DNA of 64,000 nucleotides from an uncultured Pseudomonadota bacterium (GTDB lineage Bacteria > Pseudomonadota > Gammaproteobacteria > Ga0077536). Numbering within the stretch: position 1 is the first letter of the stretch; each line of letters begins with the position of its first letter. The stretch is from the NCBI GenBank assembly GCA_902597385.1, contig CACJXQ010000004.1:28428-92427 (forward strand), read 5' to 3'. The notes beneath the pieces were generated by a model, which saw nothing but the letters and a program-made list of their open reading frames with translations, was not told where the DNA came from and ran no database searches. Shown one piece after another: positions 45,872 to 54,992 of the stretch. Made by a program: the position numbers and the translations under genes.

Positions 45872-47548
45872 GTGCCCCAATACGTATTCCAATTACAAGC
45901 AGTAGGAAAAATCGTACCGCCTAAAAAACAAATTCTGAGGGATATTTCCCTCAGTTTTTTTCCAGGGGCAAAGATCGGTGTTTTGGGTTTGAATGGTGCT
46001 GGAAAATCAACGCTTTTGAAAATTATGGCGGGTTTAGATACTGAGATCGAGGGTGCCGCAATTCCCTTAAAGGGATTAAAAGTTGGCTATTTGGAGCAAG
46101 AGCCATTACTTGATGAGTCTAAAGATGTTAGGGGAAATATAGAAGAAGGTTTAGGGGAAGCAATCGGTTTATTGGAGCGCTTCAACCAGGTTAGTTTAAA
46201 GTTCGGAGAACCGATGAGCGATGAGGAGATGGAGAAGCTTCTCGAAGAACAGGGAAGCCTTCAGAATCAGATTGATGCGATAGGTGGATGGGAGATAGAG
46301 CGGAAATTAGAGATCGCGTCAGACGCGTTGAGAATTCCTGCATGGGAATCTAAAATAGCCCAATTATCAGGTGGAGAACGGAGAAGAGTGGCTCTCTGTA
46401 GGCTACTCCTTTCTGAGCCGGATATGCTCCTTTTAGACGAACCTACTAACCATTTGGATGCTGAGTCTGTAGCGTGGTTGGAGCGCTACCTAGCTAGTTA
46501 CTCAGGCACAGTAGTAGCTATTACCCACGATCGATATTTCTTGGACAATATTGCAGGGTGGATTTTGGAATTAGATAGAGGGTTTGGGATTCCCTTTGAG
46601 GGTAATTACTCTTCCTGGCTTGAACAAAAGGAAGTGCGGTTGCAGCAAGAGGAACGAGAGCAGGCGGCCCATAAAAAAAATGTTCAGTCTGAGTTGGAGT
46701 GGGTGAGAAAGAACGCAAAAGGCAGACAGTCTAAGAGTCGTGCCAGGTTGCAAAGGTTCGAGGAACTACAGTCAAAAGAATTTCAAATTCGCAACGAGAC
46801 TAACGAAATTTACATTCCACCGGGCCCAAGGCTTGGTGATTCAGTGATTCAAGTAGAGTCCCTTTCCAAGAAGTTCGATGACAAACTGTTGATAGATAAT
46901 CTATCTTTTGAAATACCTCCAGGAGCGATTGTGGGAGTGATAGGGGCCAATGGGGCAGGAAAAACCACTTTGTTTAAAATATTAACAGGAGAAGTTATAG
47001 CCGATGCTGGAAACATAAAGGTGGGAGATACTGTCAAGTTTACATACGTTGACCAGAGTCGCGATTCCCTGAAAAACGAAAATTCGGTATGGGAGGAATT
47101 GTCTGGAGGCCAGGATATCCTAAAAATCGGTGACTGCGAAATCCAATCTAGGGCTTATTGCGGAAGGTTTAATTTTAAGGGCCAAGACCAACAAAAACAT
47201 ATCGGTAGCTTGTCTGGAGGGGAGAGGAATAGAGTTCATTTGGCTAAAACCCTTCTCTCTGGAGCTAATTTTATTTTTCTTGATGAACCTACTAACGATC
47301 TGGATGTTGAGACTCTTAGGGCTTTGGAAGAGGCGATCTTGAACTTTCCTGGTTGTGTGATGGTTGTTTCTCACGACCGTTGGTTTCTGGACCGTGTAGC
47401 AACTCACATACTCGCGTTCGAAGGGGATAGTCATGTCGAATGGTTTCCTGGGAACTATGACGATTATGCAAAAGACAAACAAAGGCGACTTGGGAAAGAG
47501 GCGGATGCTGCCCCCAAAAGGATCAAGTACAAGCCGGTTGTTCGGTGA
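45872..47548 (+). CDS. ettA: Energy-dependent translational throttle protein EttA (ABC-F)
   Basis: A 558-residue cytosolic ABC-F ATPase that binds the ribosomal E site and throttles early elongation according to ATP/ADP. Two ATPase domains: Walker A GLNGAGKSTLLK with signature LSGGERRRVALCR and Walker B LLLLDEPTNHLD; then GANGAGKTTLFK, LSGGERNRVHLAK and FIFLDEPTNDLD. The arm insertion and the inter-domain linker with KGRQSKSRARLQRFEEL match EttA (YjjK). Length is as in E. coli (555). The start is a GTG with an AAGGAGAG site 5 bases away. It follows the PQQ dehydrogenase by 37 bases, an arrangement without clear functional sense. Confidence 0.96.
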   Translation: MPQYVFQLQAVGKIVPPKKQILRDISLSFFPGAKIGVLGLNGAGKSTLLKIMAGLDTEIEGAAIPLKGLKVGYLEQEPLLDESKDVRGNIEEGLGEAIGLLERFNQVSLKFGEPMSDEEMEKLLEEQGSLQNQIDAIGGWEIERKLEIASDALRIPAWESKIAQLSGGERRRVALCRLLLSEPDMLLLDEPTNHLDAESVAWLERYLASYSGTVVAITHDRYFLDNIAGWILELDRGFGIPFEGNYSSWLEQKEVRLQQEEREQAAHKKNVQSELEWVRKNAKGRQSKSRARLQRFEELQSKEFQIRNETNEIYIPPGPRLGDSVIQVESLSKKFDDKLLIDNLSFEIPPGAIVGVIGANGAGKTTLFKILTGEVIADAGNIKVGDTVKFTYVDQSRDSLKNENSVWEELSGGQDILKIGDCEIQSRAYCGRFNFKGQDQQKHIGSLSGGERNRVHLAKTLLSGANFIFLDEPTNDLDVETLRALEEAILNFPGCVMVVSHDRWFLDRVATHILAFEGDSHVEWFPGNYDDYAKDKQRRLGKEADAAPKRIKYKPVVR

Positions 47549-47575
47549 AAATTAGACCAAGACTATAACTAAGAA

Positions 47576-49834
47576 CTACAAGGTAGTTATGTTCGCAGGT
47601 ATATATTTATGCCATGGTGTGCCAGCGAAAAAATCCCGGTGTCCAGAGCCCGTTAATTCGTTGGTCGCTGTACCTTTCCTCTCAACTTCTCCCGCCTCGT
47701 CTCTAGTGTCCATACCCTGTCCATTTGGGAGTGATATATGTCCATCCATCATTCTACTTGAAACTTCCACTGTTACTTTTGTTCTGCCAAAGGCCGTTGA
47801 CAGTTGAGCTGCGTCGCCGGTTTGAAGGCCTAGTTTTGATGCATCGTTTAAACTTAAACGAAGAGCCCCTTCTTGGTCCTTTTTTCGCCATTCAGGATTT
47901 CGAATCACACAGTTCGCTGTGTAAGGACGCCTTTCGCCAGCCGAAAGTACAAATGGATAGTCTTCATTCGTAATTGATTTTGGCCCGGTCTTCAAAGATT
48001 CAATTTCTGGGAATAATTCTGGTATGTCAGCCTTTATTCTGTGGTCGCCAGTCCTCACTCGAGTCCAAGAGGAAGATTCCTCGTCTTTCGAAAAAATAAT
48101 ACCGTTAGGATTAGAAATCATCGCATCAAATAAATTTTCACCCACCTCATTACCTTCTCCATCTATTCCGGCTCTTCTAAGAGAGTCTGGTTCTCTGTTT
48201 GCGACAAAGTGTGCGGTGCTCCAAAGAATTGCACTTTGTTCTAGGCCCTTAGGTAAGGTTTTTCCCAGCGTCTCGTAAAGTACGACAGGAGCATATTTTT
48301 GTATATCTCCATTAATACCTGCAACTTCGTTAAATTTTTCAAAAAATCCCTTCCTCCCATGCTCTTTTAAATGAGCTTTAAGAAGCGTAATCTCCTCAGG
48401 CATCTCCCCGATAGCACTCAAGAGTCTCGAATGAATCTCTGCTTCTGGTAAGGTCTCAGAACCTTCCGGGGGATTAAAAACAGGATGCCTCAAATGGAAG
48501 TAATTGTTTGGATATTCAAAATTAAAAAAGGTGGCCTCTGCCTTCTCATACTGTGTCGATGCAGGGAGGACATAGTCAGCATTTCGAGCAGTCTCAGTCA
48601 TGGCTACATCGATCACGACAGTGCATTCCAATGAGCGCATCGCTTTTACAAACTTTTTGGTATCGGCTGTAGAGTGGGCTGGGTTGGATGATTCAATCAC
48701 CATTCCTCGATATCTATCCGGATGATCTGTAAGTATCTCTTCGGCCACAATGTTACAGGGCACTAGCCCACTCAATATGGGCGCCCCTAGTACGGGGGAC
48801 TTTCTGGATAAACTTGGGTTGCTACTCATCAATGGCCGGATGGTGTTAGGAATAAACTGCGATCCCTGTTTTCCAAAACTTCCGGTAACCAGCCACGCAA
48901 TCCTGTGGATGTAGCTTACAAGTGTCGAGTTTCGGTTCATCTGAACACCTAGATCCTCGTACCACGCTATTGACTTAGCTTCTGCAAGTCTCTGAGCGAG
49001 TTGTCTAAGATTATCTTCTGGCACTCCACAGTAGTTAGCATATGAGCTGACGTCGATGTGCTTAAAAAGTTCCAGGACATTGTCATAACCAGTAACGTTA
49101 TCTTTTAACCACTTCCAATCTACTAAATCTTCCTGGAGGAAAATCGCAATTATAGCGGCCAGCGCCCATGCGTCGGTTCCTGGTTTGAGTTGAATATGAA
49201 AGTTGGCAATATCAGCGGTCTCGCTCACTCTCGGATCGAAAACTACTAAAGCCCGATTCGGATCTTTCGCAATCTCTCTAAGTTCTACCCTTGACCTTTG
49301 CACTCCATGAGAGTTCCATGGATTTTTCCCAATAAAGATCCCCACTTCGCAATGCTCAAAATCCCCTCTCTGCGCGTATCCTCCGAACATATTTGCCGAA
49401 ACCCATCCTTCGCCAGTTTTCTCCTGAGCTAAAGAGTTTGTTCTGTATCTCCCTCCCAAAGCGGTCATTGTGGTCATGCCATATCCGCCAGGAAGATGAT
49501 TACCTTGACCTCCTCCACCATAGTAGAATAGCTTGTCTCCACCGAACTTATCCCTTATGGCGGAGAGTTTTTCTGCGACTTCCGAGATGGCCTGCTCCCA
49601 TGATATTTGTTCATAATCTCCATCAGGTGTTCTCTTAAGAGGGTGTAGAATTCTGTCAACACTATTTTGATAGTGGTCGAGACGAGAGGCTTTTTGACAA
49701 AGGTAGCCTTGAGATCCTGGATGTTTCGGATCGCCTTTCACCTTCTCTATTCTTTGGCCATCTTCCGAGACTTTTACTTCGATTCCGCAATTATTTTCAC
49801 ATAAGACACAAGCAGTAGGGTGCCATTCACTCAT
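47576..49834 (-). CDS. Molybdopterin-dependent oxidoreductase (formate dehydrogenase/nitrate reductase superfamily)
   Basis: A 752-residue molybdopterin protein. The N-terminal [4Fe-4S] ligands are Cys9, Cys12, Cys16 and Cys46 (C-x2-C-x3-C, then YLCQKA). Then YYGGGGQGNHLPGG, IGKNPWNSHGVQ, VVFDPRVSETADIA, LKPGTDAWALAAI, and the C-terminal dinucleotide-binding domain with PFVLSAGERRPYTANCV and SLPNGQGMDT. In the place where the family usually has the Mo-ligating Cys, Sec, Ser or Asp the sequence is RTNSLAQEKTGEG (131-143), without Cys. No Tat signal is seen, so it should be cytosolic, and no partner subunit or FdhD is adjacent. Relatives exist in many aerobes but the reaction is unknown. Confidence 0.88.
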   Translation of the reverse strand: MSEWHPTACVLCENNCGIEVKVSEDGQRIEKVKGDPKHPGSQGYLCQKASRLDHYQNSVDRILHPLKRTPDGDYEQISWEQAISEVAEKLSAIRDKFGGDKLFYYGGGGQGNHLPGGYGMTTMTALGGRYRTNSLAQEKTGEGWVSANMFGGYAQRGDFEHCEVGIFIGKNPWNSHGVQRSRVELREIAKDPNRALVVFDPRVSETADIANFHIQLKPGTDAWALAAIIAIFLQEDLVDWKWLKDNVTGYDNVLELFKHIDVSSYANYCGVPEDNLRQLAQRLAEAKSIAWYEDLGVQMNRNSTLVSYIHRIAWLVTGSFGKQGSQFIPNTIRPLMSSNPSLSRKSPVLGAPILSGLVPCNIVAEEILTDHPDRYRGMVIESSNPAHSTADTKKFVKAMRSLECTVVIDVAMTETARNADYVLPASTQYEKAEATFFNFEYPNNYFHLRHPVFNPPEGSETLPEAEIHSRLLSAIGEMPEEITLLKAHLKEHGRKGFFEKFNEVAGINGDIQKYAPVVLYETLGKTLPKGLEQSAILWSTAHFVANREPDSLRRAGIDGEGNEVGENLFDAMISNPNGIIFSKDEESSSWTRVRTGDHRIKADIPELFPEIESLKTGPKSITNEDYPFVLSAGERRPYTANCVIRNPEWRKKDQEGALRLSLNDASKLGLQTGDAAQLSTAFGRTKVTVEVSSRMMDGHISLPNGQGMDTRDEAGEVERKGTATNELTGSGHRDFFAGTPWHKYIPANITTL

Positions 49835-49905
49835 TAGTAGTTGCTCCTAGATATCTATGAATAATTAGATGACCATTTTTAATTCGATTCCCAGAATATA
49901 GGCGT

Positions 49906-51123
49906 CTATATTAAGAGAGTCAACAGACCGTCTGCTAATTTAGGTTCAAACCAAGTGGATTTGGGGGGCATGATCTTTTCTTCATCTGCGATTGCCATTA
50001 AATCGGCGATCGAGGTGGGTGGTAACATTATTCCTGCAGCCATTTCCCCGCTATCAACCCTTTTAGACACCCCTTGAGAACCTCTCGCCCCGCCCACAAA
50101 GTCGACCCTTGGGTCTGTTCTGACATTCTTGATTCCAAGTATGGATTCTAAGACTAGGTTTTGGATGACACTGACATCTAGTCTTTCGATGACGTCATCG
50201 GAAAGAAATTCTGGACGCAGGCTTAATTTATACCAGGCGGAATTTAGGTAAAGACCGTAACAGTGGCGTTCGGTGGGGCGAACTTCCTGTGTTTCTTTTT
50301 CTACTTTGAAGCATTTGGAAAGTTGGGTTAAGAAGTCCTCGGGCTTAAGATTGTTTAGATCTCGCACTACGCGGTTGTAATCAAGGATGTTTAATTCCTT
50401 TTCGTCGAAAACAACTGCCAGAAAACCGCTACTTGTTCCTGCGTGATTTTCATAGACATATCTCGCTGCGGCTGACCGATGGTGTCCATCAGCGATATAA
50501 AGGGAGTCTAAACTGTTGATTAGATCGGAACACTTCCCAAGGGTAGGGTGATCGGAAACAGGCCAAATTTGGTGGCTCCACCCGTCTATTTCCGCTTCAA
50601 GCGCGGGTGCCTTTTCTTTTGTGATATCTGATAATAGTGAAGAAAGTTCGGGAATATGGCGGTTTACTAGCATGACAGGACCCGACTGGGCGAGAGTTGT
50701 CGAGATCTGATTAATTCTATCTTTCTCTTTGGAAGTGCGAGTTAATTCATGTTTTTTGATCTTGTTCGCTTTATACGCATCTATAGATGCAGCTACAGCT
50801 ATGCCAGTCTGCCTATGGCTGTCGTTGCTGATTCTGTAAACATAGTAACTAGGTACACTATCCTGTATTAGGATCCCCTTGTCGCGCAGAGCTGATAAAT
50901 TAGATGCGGCCCGTTGATATACAGCAGAAGAGTAAGGATCTTGCCTGTTGTCAAGTTCCAATTCTGCCCTGGATATCCTTAAGAAAGAGTGTGGTTTGTT
51001 TTTAGCTAGTGACTTTGCTTCTTCTACGTTTAATACGTCGTAGGGAGGTGCAATCACCTCTTGCGCATATTCTGGGGTGGGTGAGAGTGCTTGGAATGGT
51101 TGAACGAGGTGGCTGTTGTTCAT
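49906..51123 (-). CDS. DUF1015 family protein
   Basis: A protein of 405 residues of the DUF1015 family. The opening QPFQALSPTPEYAQEVIAPP leading to PYDVL, then KPHSFLRISRAELELD, YADGHHRSAAARY as the diagnostic IADGHHR segment, and GGARGSQGVSKRVDSGEMAA are all present. The family has no established reaction; it is often found near serine/threonine-acting and D-3-phosphoglycerate enzymes. The frame extends to a TTG at 51192, but the ATG at 51123 matches the usual N-terminus. It has no good ribosome site. It lies divergent to a CoA-transferase and 71 bases upstream of the molybdopterin gene on the same strand. Confidence 0.85.
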   Translation of the reverse strand: MNNSHLVQPFQALSPTPEYAQEVIAPPYDVLNVEEAKSLAKNKPHSFLRISRAELELDNRQDPYSSAVYQRAASNLSALRDKGILIQDSVPSYYVYRISNDSHRQTGIAVAASIDAYKANKIKKHELTRTSKEKDRINQISTTLAQSGPVMLVNRHIPELSSLLSDITKEKAPALEAEIDGWSHQIWPVSDHPTLGKCSDLINSLDSLYIADGHHRSAAARYVYENHAGTSSGFLAVVFDEKELNILDYNRVVRDLNNLKPEDFLTQLSKCFKVEKETQEVRPTERHCYGLYLNSAWYKLSLRPEFLSDDVIERLDVSVIQNLVLESILGIKNVRTDPRVDFVGGARGSQGVSKRVDSGEMAAGIMLPPTSIADLMAIADEEKIMPPKSTWFEPKLADGLLTLLI

Positions 51124-51315
51124 TATAAATTGCTTGGCTCTAGTAACTTTGGGTATTTCTTTAAAAGGCTTATTACTTTTTATTAAGTGCAATTATAACG
51201 CAATAGGTGCTTGTTATTGGAAAAATACTTCAAAATTGGTGAGGCAAATATCATATATTGATTTTAGTGTTGGTTGATGGTCTCCTACGTCTTTAGACTC
51301 AAAAAAGGAAACAAT

Positions 51316-52527
51316 ATGGATAAGGCAAGTTTCTATCGAGACGCACGTTCTGATCTCAGGGGGCCCTTGGAGGGAATCACAGTGATTGAGGCTACCACAA
51401 CTTGGGCTGGACCAATGGCTGGTTGTGTTTTGGCCGATTTTGGGGCAACGGTGATAAAAATTGAGCACCCCCACGGAGAAGTAGCCCGAGTACTACCGCC
51501 ATTTCTTCCAAATTCAAAGTTAACCGTGCCCCACGAAACTGTTAATAGGAACAAAAAGAATATCACTCTCGATTTAAAGCTTTCCAAGGGTAGGGATTTG
51601 TTTTTAAAGCTCTGCCAGAAGGCGGATATTGTAATTGAAAACTTCAAGCCTGGAACACTTACAGAATGGGGAGTGGGTTATGAAGACGTTAAGTCTGTTA
51701 AATCAGATATAATCTATGTTTCTGTAAGCATGTATGGCCAGTTTGGCCCCTATAGTGAGCGCCCAGGCTACGATCCTTTAGCGCAAAACTTTACTGGTTG
51801 GAGTTCGTTAAATGGACCACCGACCAGTGGCCCTACGAAGGCCCCCACGTTCCTAGCAGATGATTTGGGTGGTCTTCATGGAGCACTTGGTGCTTTAGCA
51901 GCGTTGACTCGTCGTAATATCAGCGGTGAAGGGCAACACGTGGATGTAGCGCTAGTAGATAGCCTAATCTTTCAAAGTAATGGTTACTTGACCTCAGGAA
52001 AGATGGATATTCCACTGCCAAAAATGGGTAATCAATTCTCTATTGCTGCTCCAGTCAATGTCTATGAGTGCTTAGATGGAAGTATTTATGGTGGTGTTTT
52101 GTTGGATAATCATTGGAAAGCCCTATGTGTGTTATTAGAAAGACCGGACCTCGCAGAACTGAGTGGAGGGGAACGGATTGAGCAAAGAGAACTAGTAGAT
52201 AAAGTTGTTGCTGATTGGTGTCTAGAGAGAACCAGAGACGAGGTAGTCAAAAGGTTAAGCGATATAGGTCTTGCGGTAACAAATGTGAATACTTATGGGG
52301 AAGCAGCAGAACATCCTCAGGTGGAGAGTAGGGACATGTTGCAACAGGTTAGTTTATCGGATGGGCATAGTATTCCTTTGACTGGTCCAGCAGCTAAGTT
52401 TTCAAGAACACCGACCAAAATACACAATGCTGCTCCAAAGCTGGGAGAGAATAATACAGAGGTTTACGGGTCTTTAGGATTATCAAAAGAGCAACAAGAG
52501 GTGTTAAAGAAAGAGGGGGTCTTATGA
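51316..52527 (+). CDS. Class III (CaiB/BaiF) CoA-transferase
   Basis: Third class III CoA-transferase. The frame opens at 51274, but the ATG at 51316 has an AAGGAA site and brings the start just before the family N-terminus, giving 403 residues. Motifs: EATTTWAGPMAGCVLADFG, TVIKIEHPHGE, NRNKKNITLDL, IVIENFKPGTLTEWGVGYED and GYDPLAQNFTGWSSLNG. The catalytic aspartate aligns with Asp183 in LADDLGGLHGALG. It is not part of a pathway cluster here: it converges with the RND transporter and is divergent from a DUF1015 gene. It ends inside a strong hairpin at 52511-52536. Confidence 0.9.
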   Translation: MDKASFYRDARSDLRGPLEGITVIEATTTWAGPMAGCVLADFGATVIKIEHPHGEVARVLPPFLPNSKLTVPHETVNRNKKNITLDLKLSKGRDLFLKLCQKADIVIENFKPGTLTEWGVGYEDVKSVKSDIIYVSVSMYGQFGPYSERPGYDPLAQNFTGWSSLNGPPTSGPTKAPTFLADDLGGLHGALGALAALTRRNISGEGQHVDVALVDSLIFQSNGYLTSGKMDIPLPKMGNQFSIAAPVNVYECLDGSIYGGVLLDNHWKALCVLLERPDLAELSGGERIEQRELVDKVVADWCLERTRDEVVKRLSDIGLAVTNVNTYGEAAEHPQVESRDMLQQVSLSDGHSIPLTGPAAKFSRTPTKIHNAAPKLGENNTEVYGSLGLSKEQQEVLKKEGVL

Positions 52528-52536
52528 CCCCCTCTT
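52511..52536. terminator. Bidirectional terminator between CoA-transferase and RND genes
   Basis: A perfect 11-base stem, aagagggggtc with gaccccctctt, and a 4-base loop ttat. The stop codon of the CoA-transferase gene lies in it. On the minus strand it is followed by a T-rich stretch (cctcttt, then ctttaacac), a good match to a Rho-independent terminator, whereas the plus strand has only a short T-run. Confidence 0.75.
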
Positions 52537-52539
52537 AGG

Positions 52540-54951
52540 TCAAGACTTGATGCTCTCGGCAATCTTATTAATATCAAAACTCTCGCCTACCAATAAATCC
52601 TCTCTTCCCATGAATTTAGGCTTGATATACCAAACCAGTAGCGGTAGAACAACCAGCGATAACAGCATATTGATGACCATTACAATTACTAATAGTATGC
52701 CCATGTCTGCCATAAACTTCAGGTCTGATAAGAAATACCAGGGAAGAATTCCGAGCAACATGATAGTTGCAGTAAACATGATCGCTTTACCAGTAGTCGT
52801 TAGAGCGGCGGTCAAGGCAGCTGATAAATCATGATTATGCACTTTATACTCCTCAGTGATTCTTGAGAGTAAGTAAATACCATAATCGATTCCAACACCT
52901 ACTCCTATTACTGCAACGATTCCAGCATTTAAGTCTAGGCCAACTCCAAGAAGGTGCATTGTTCCCACTAGCATAAGGTTGGCAAGATTAACTGGAATTA
53001 TCAGGATAAAAGCTGCCAATACCGAACCGTACGCAAATGTGGCGAGAAAAAGCACGGCGACGTTTACCATCCCTATTATAATCCAGTGGTATTTCTCAAC
53101 GGAGTTATTCATTGCTTGTTGTAACGCTATAACTCCTGTGCCTAATCGAACCGTGAACTCTTCGTGATCAAGTCCAACTTCTTTAACGGCTTCTCTAGCC
53201 GCAGCTAGGGCGTGATCGACTGTCTCTTGAATGTTATCCTTATACCAAAAAGAAACGGTGGAATTTTGGAATTCGAAGTCAGCCACATGTCCAAAATTTA
53301 TCGCATTGCTCCCGAGTAATGCTGCAAAACCAGCAGCGCCGATTGCCTCATCGGTCGGATCCAAAGGAAGCCATTTTGGATTCCCTCCAGAAAATAGGCG
53401 ATTTATTTCACTCATATAATCTGAAAATGATAGGGTCGCTCTGGGCGGGAGTTCCGTGTCAGCCTCTAATTTTCTTTGTAACTGTTGTTGCACTGCGACA
53501 ACAGCCGCGGTGTTAGCGACTCTCCGATCAATGTTATCAGTTTTCGATTCCAGAACAATCTCTAGAGTATTAGTCCCTGGAAAATGAGCGTTAATAGCCC
53601 TCACGGCTGTATTGAAATCAGATTCGTAATGAAGGAGGTTGCTGCCTTCAACAGGATTCCCAATCTTAATCTGCGTATTCAAGTAAATGGCTATGAGGCC
53701 AAGAATGATGACGAAAATTCCTGTGTTTTTTGCCTTTTCCCCTTGGCTAAAACTTGCTAGGAATTTCAATATGCGTTCCTGGTGAAAGTGTATGCCTGAT
53801 TGGATCTTGTCCTTCCCTACAATATCTTTAATGTTGGCAGGAGCAGGTAGATAAGAAAGAATAATTGAACACAGAAAGGTACCTGTGGGAATAATCCAGA
53901 GAGCCCACATTCCACAGAAAATCGCATGATTGTCCATCGCTTTTACTGGGGCGATCGCGATGAATACTATTCCACAAAAATCGGTCAATATTCCAAGTAT
54001 AGACGGGGCCATCATAATGCCCATAGTCACTTCGGCAGCTTTTCTTCGATCTTTAAGTTCAAGCAATATCTCATAGTATCGTTCAGTATATTGAACGCAA
54101 TGTGAGAAAGAGCGAGCAACCAGTAGAAGGGGCACTATCATTAATAGCGGCTCGATAGGTAGCTCGAGTAGTCCAATAAAACCGAATCCCCAAAGCCCAG
54201 CTACTGTGGCGCAAACTATCGGTGTCACGACACCGGCTAGATTACGCATATAAAGCATTAGGGCTAATACTAGGGCACCTAGGGTGACAGCAAAAATTTT
54301 GTAGGTTTGATTTTGGTATTCGTAAACCCAACCGGTAAGAACGGGTTGTCCTGCGAGATAAATTTCGTGTTGGTCGTCTCTTGCTGCATTGGCTAATTTT
54401 TTTGCGTAGGCAAAGGCCTCACCATATTCAACATGGTCCAGGAAAGCGGCATTTATTAAACTAGCCGATTCATCTCGAGATATAAAAAAGGTGTAGGCAT
54501 TTGGTGATAGAGCCACTCTGCGCTTAAATTCTTCTATTTCCTCAGCTGTTCTCGGAGGATGGTCGTCCATTAAGGGCTTCGTTTCAATCCCGATGGAGGT
54601 CGCAGATGCGAATCTAAGTTTTTCGGTGGCCACTGACAAAATCTGGTCATGATCGACGGCAGGTGCCAAATCTATGTCACGAGTTAAATCCCAAATTTTA
54701 GATAATGTGCTAGGATTATAAATATCGCCCTCTTTATTCTTTACCATTATTGCGATGGTCATTGGGTTGCCAAAATTTCTATGGTCAAAGTAAACTTCGA
54801 CAAACGGATCATCTACAGGGAGGAGGTCATTGAAGACTGTTCGTATATCTACTTTGGGTATGCCCGTCAGAAAAAAAGCGGTAATTAACAAAAATAAAAC
54901 ACTTACAGCTACTCTGTACTTCATTACCCAATGCGCTATTTTAAACCTCAT
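52540..54951 (-). CDS. RND-superfamily transporter (MMPL/hydrophobe exporter type)
   Basis: An 803-residue inner-membrane protein with two repeats of one plus five membrane helices, each with a large periplasmic loop: the first loop includes DIRTVFNDLLPVDDPFVEVY, the second GNPVEGSNLLHYESDF and LEIVLESKTDN. The fourth-helix region GVGVGIDYGIYLLSR carries the acidic residue used for proton coupling in MMPL members. Subgroup features resemble putative lipid, hopanoid or steroid exporters (HpnN, MmpL). It is not adjacent to a membrane-fusion or outer-membrane partner. The ATG has an AGAGGA site. An acyl-CoA dehydrogenase gene is 41 bases upstream, consistent with one transcript handling a lipophilic compound. 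Confidence 0.9.
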   Translation of the reverse strand: MRFKIAHWVMKYRVAVSVLFLLITAFFLTGIPKVDIRTVFNDLLPVDDPFVEVYFDHRNFGNPMTIAIMVKNKEGDIYNPSTLSKIWDLTRDIDLAPAVDHDQILSVATEKLRFASATSIGIETKPLMDDHPPRTAEEIEEFKRRVALSPNAYTFFISRDESASLINAAFLDHVEYGEAFAYAKKLANAARDDQHEIYLAGQPVLTGWVYEYQNQTYKIFAVTLGALVLALMLYMRNLAGVVTPIVCATVAGLWGFGFIGLLELPIEPLLMIVPLLLVARSFSHCVQYTERYYEILLELKDRRKAAEVTMGIMMAPSILGILTDFCGIVFIAIAPVKAMDNHAIFCGMWALWIIPTGTFLCSIILSYLPAPANIKDIVGKDKIQSGIHFHQERILKFLASFSQGEKAKNTGIFVIILGLIAIYLNTQIKIGNPVEGSNLLHYESDFNTAVRAINAHFPGTNTLEIVLESKTDNIDRRVANTAAVVAVQQQLQRKLEADTELPPRATLSFSDYMSEINRLFSGGNPKWLPLDPTDEAIGAAGFAALLGSNAINFGHVADFEFQNSTVSFWYKDNIQETVDHALAAAREAVKEVGLDHEEFTVRLGTGVIALQQAMNNSVEKYHWIIIGMVNVAVLFLATFAYGSVLAAFILIIPVNLANLMLVGTMHLLGVGLDLNAGIVAVIGVGVGIDYGIYLLSRITEEYKVHNHDLSAALTAALTTTGKAIMFTATIMLLGILPWYFLSDLKFMADMGILLVIVMVINMLLSLVVLPLLVWYIKPKFMGREDLLVGESFDINKIAESIKS

Positions 54952-54992
54952 TCAAATTCCTCTCAAAATATAAGGGACGTTAGCAAAGCTTT

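Noticed and set aside
47565..47590. A 6-7 base hairpin (aactac-aag-gtagtt) between ettA and the molybdopterin gene.
   Set aside because: The stem is short and AT-rich and has no T-tract; too weak to call a terminator.
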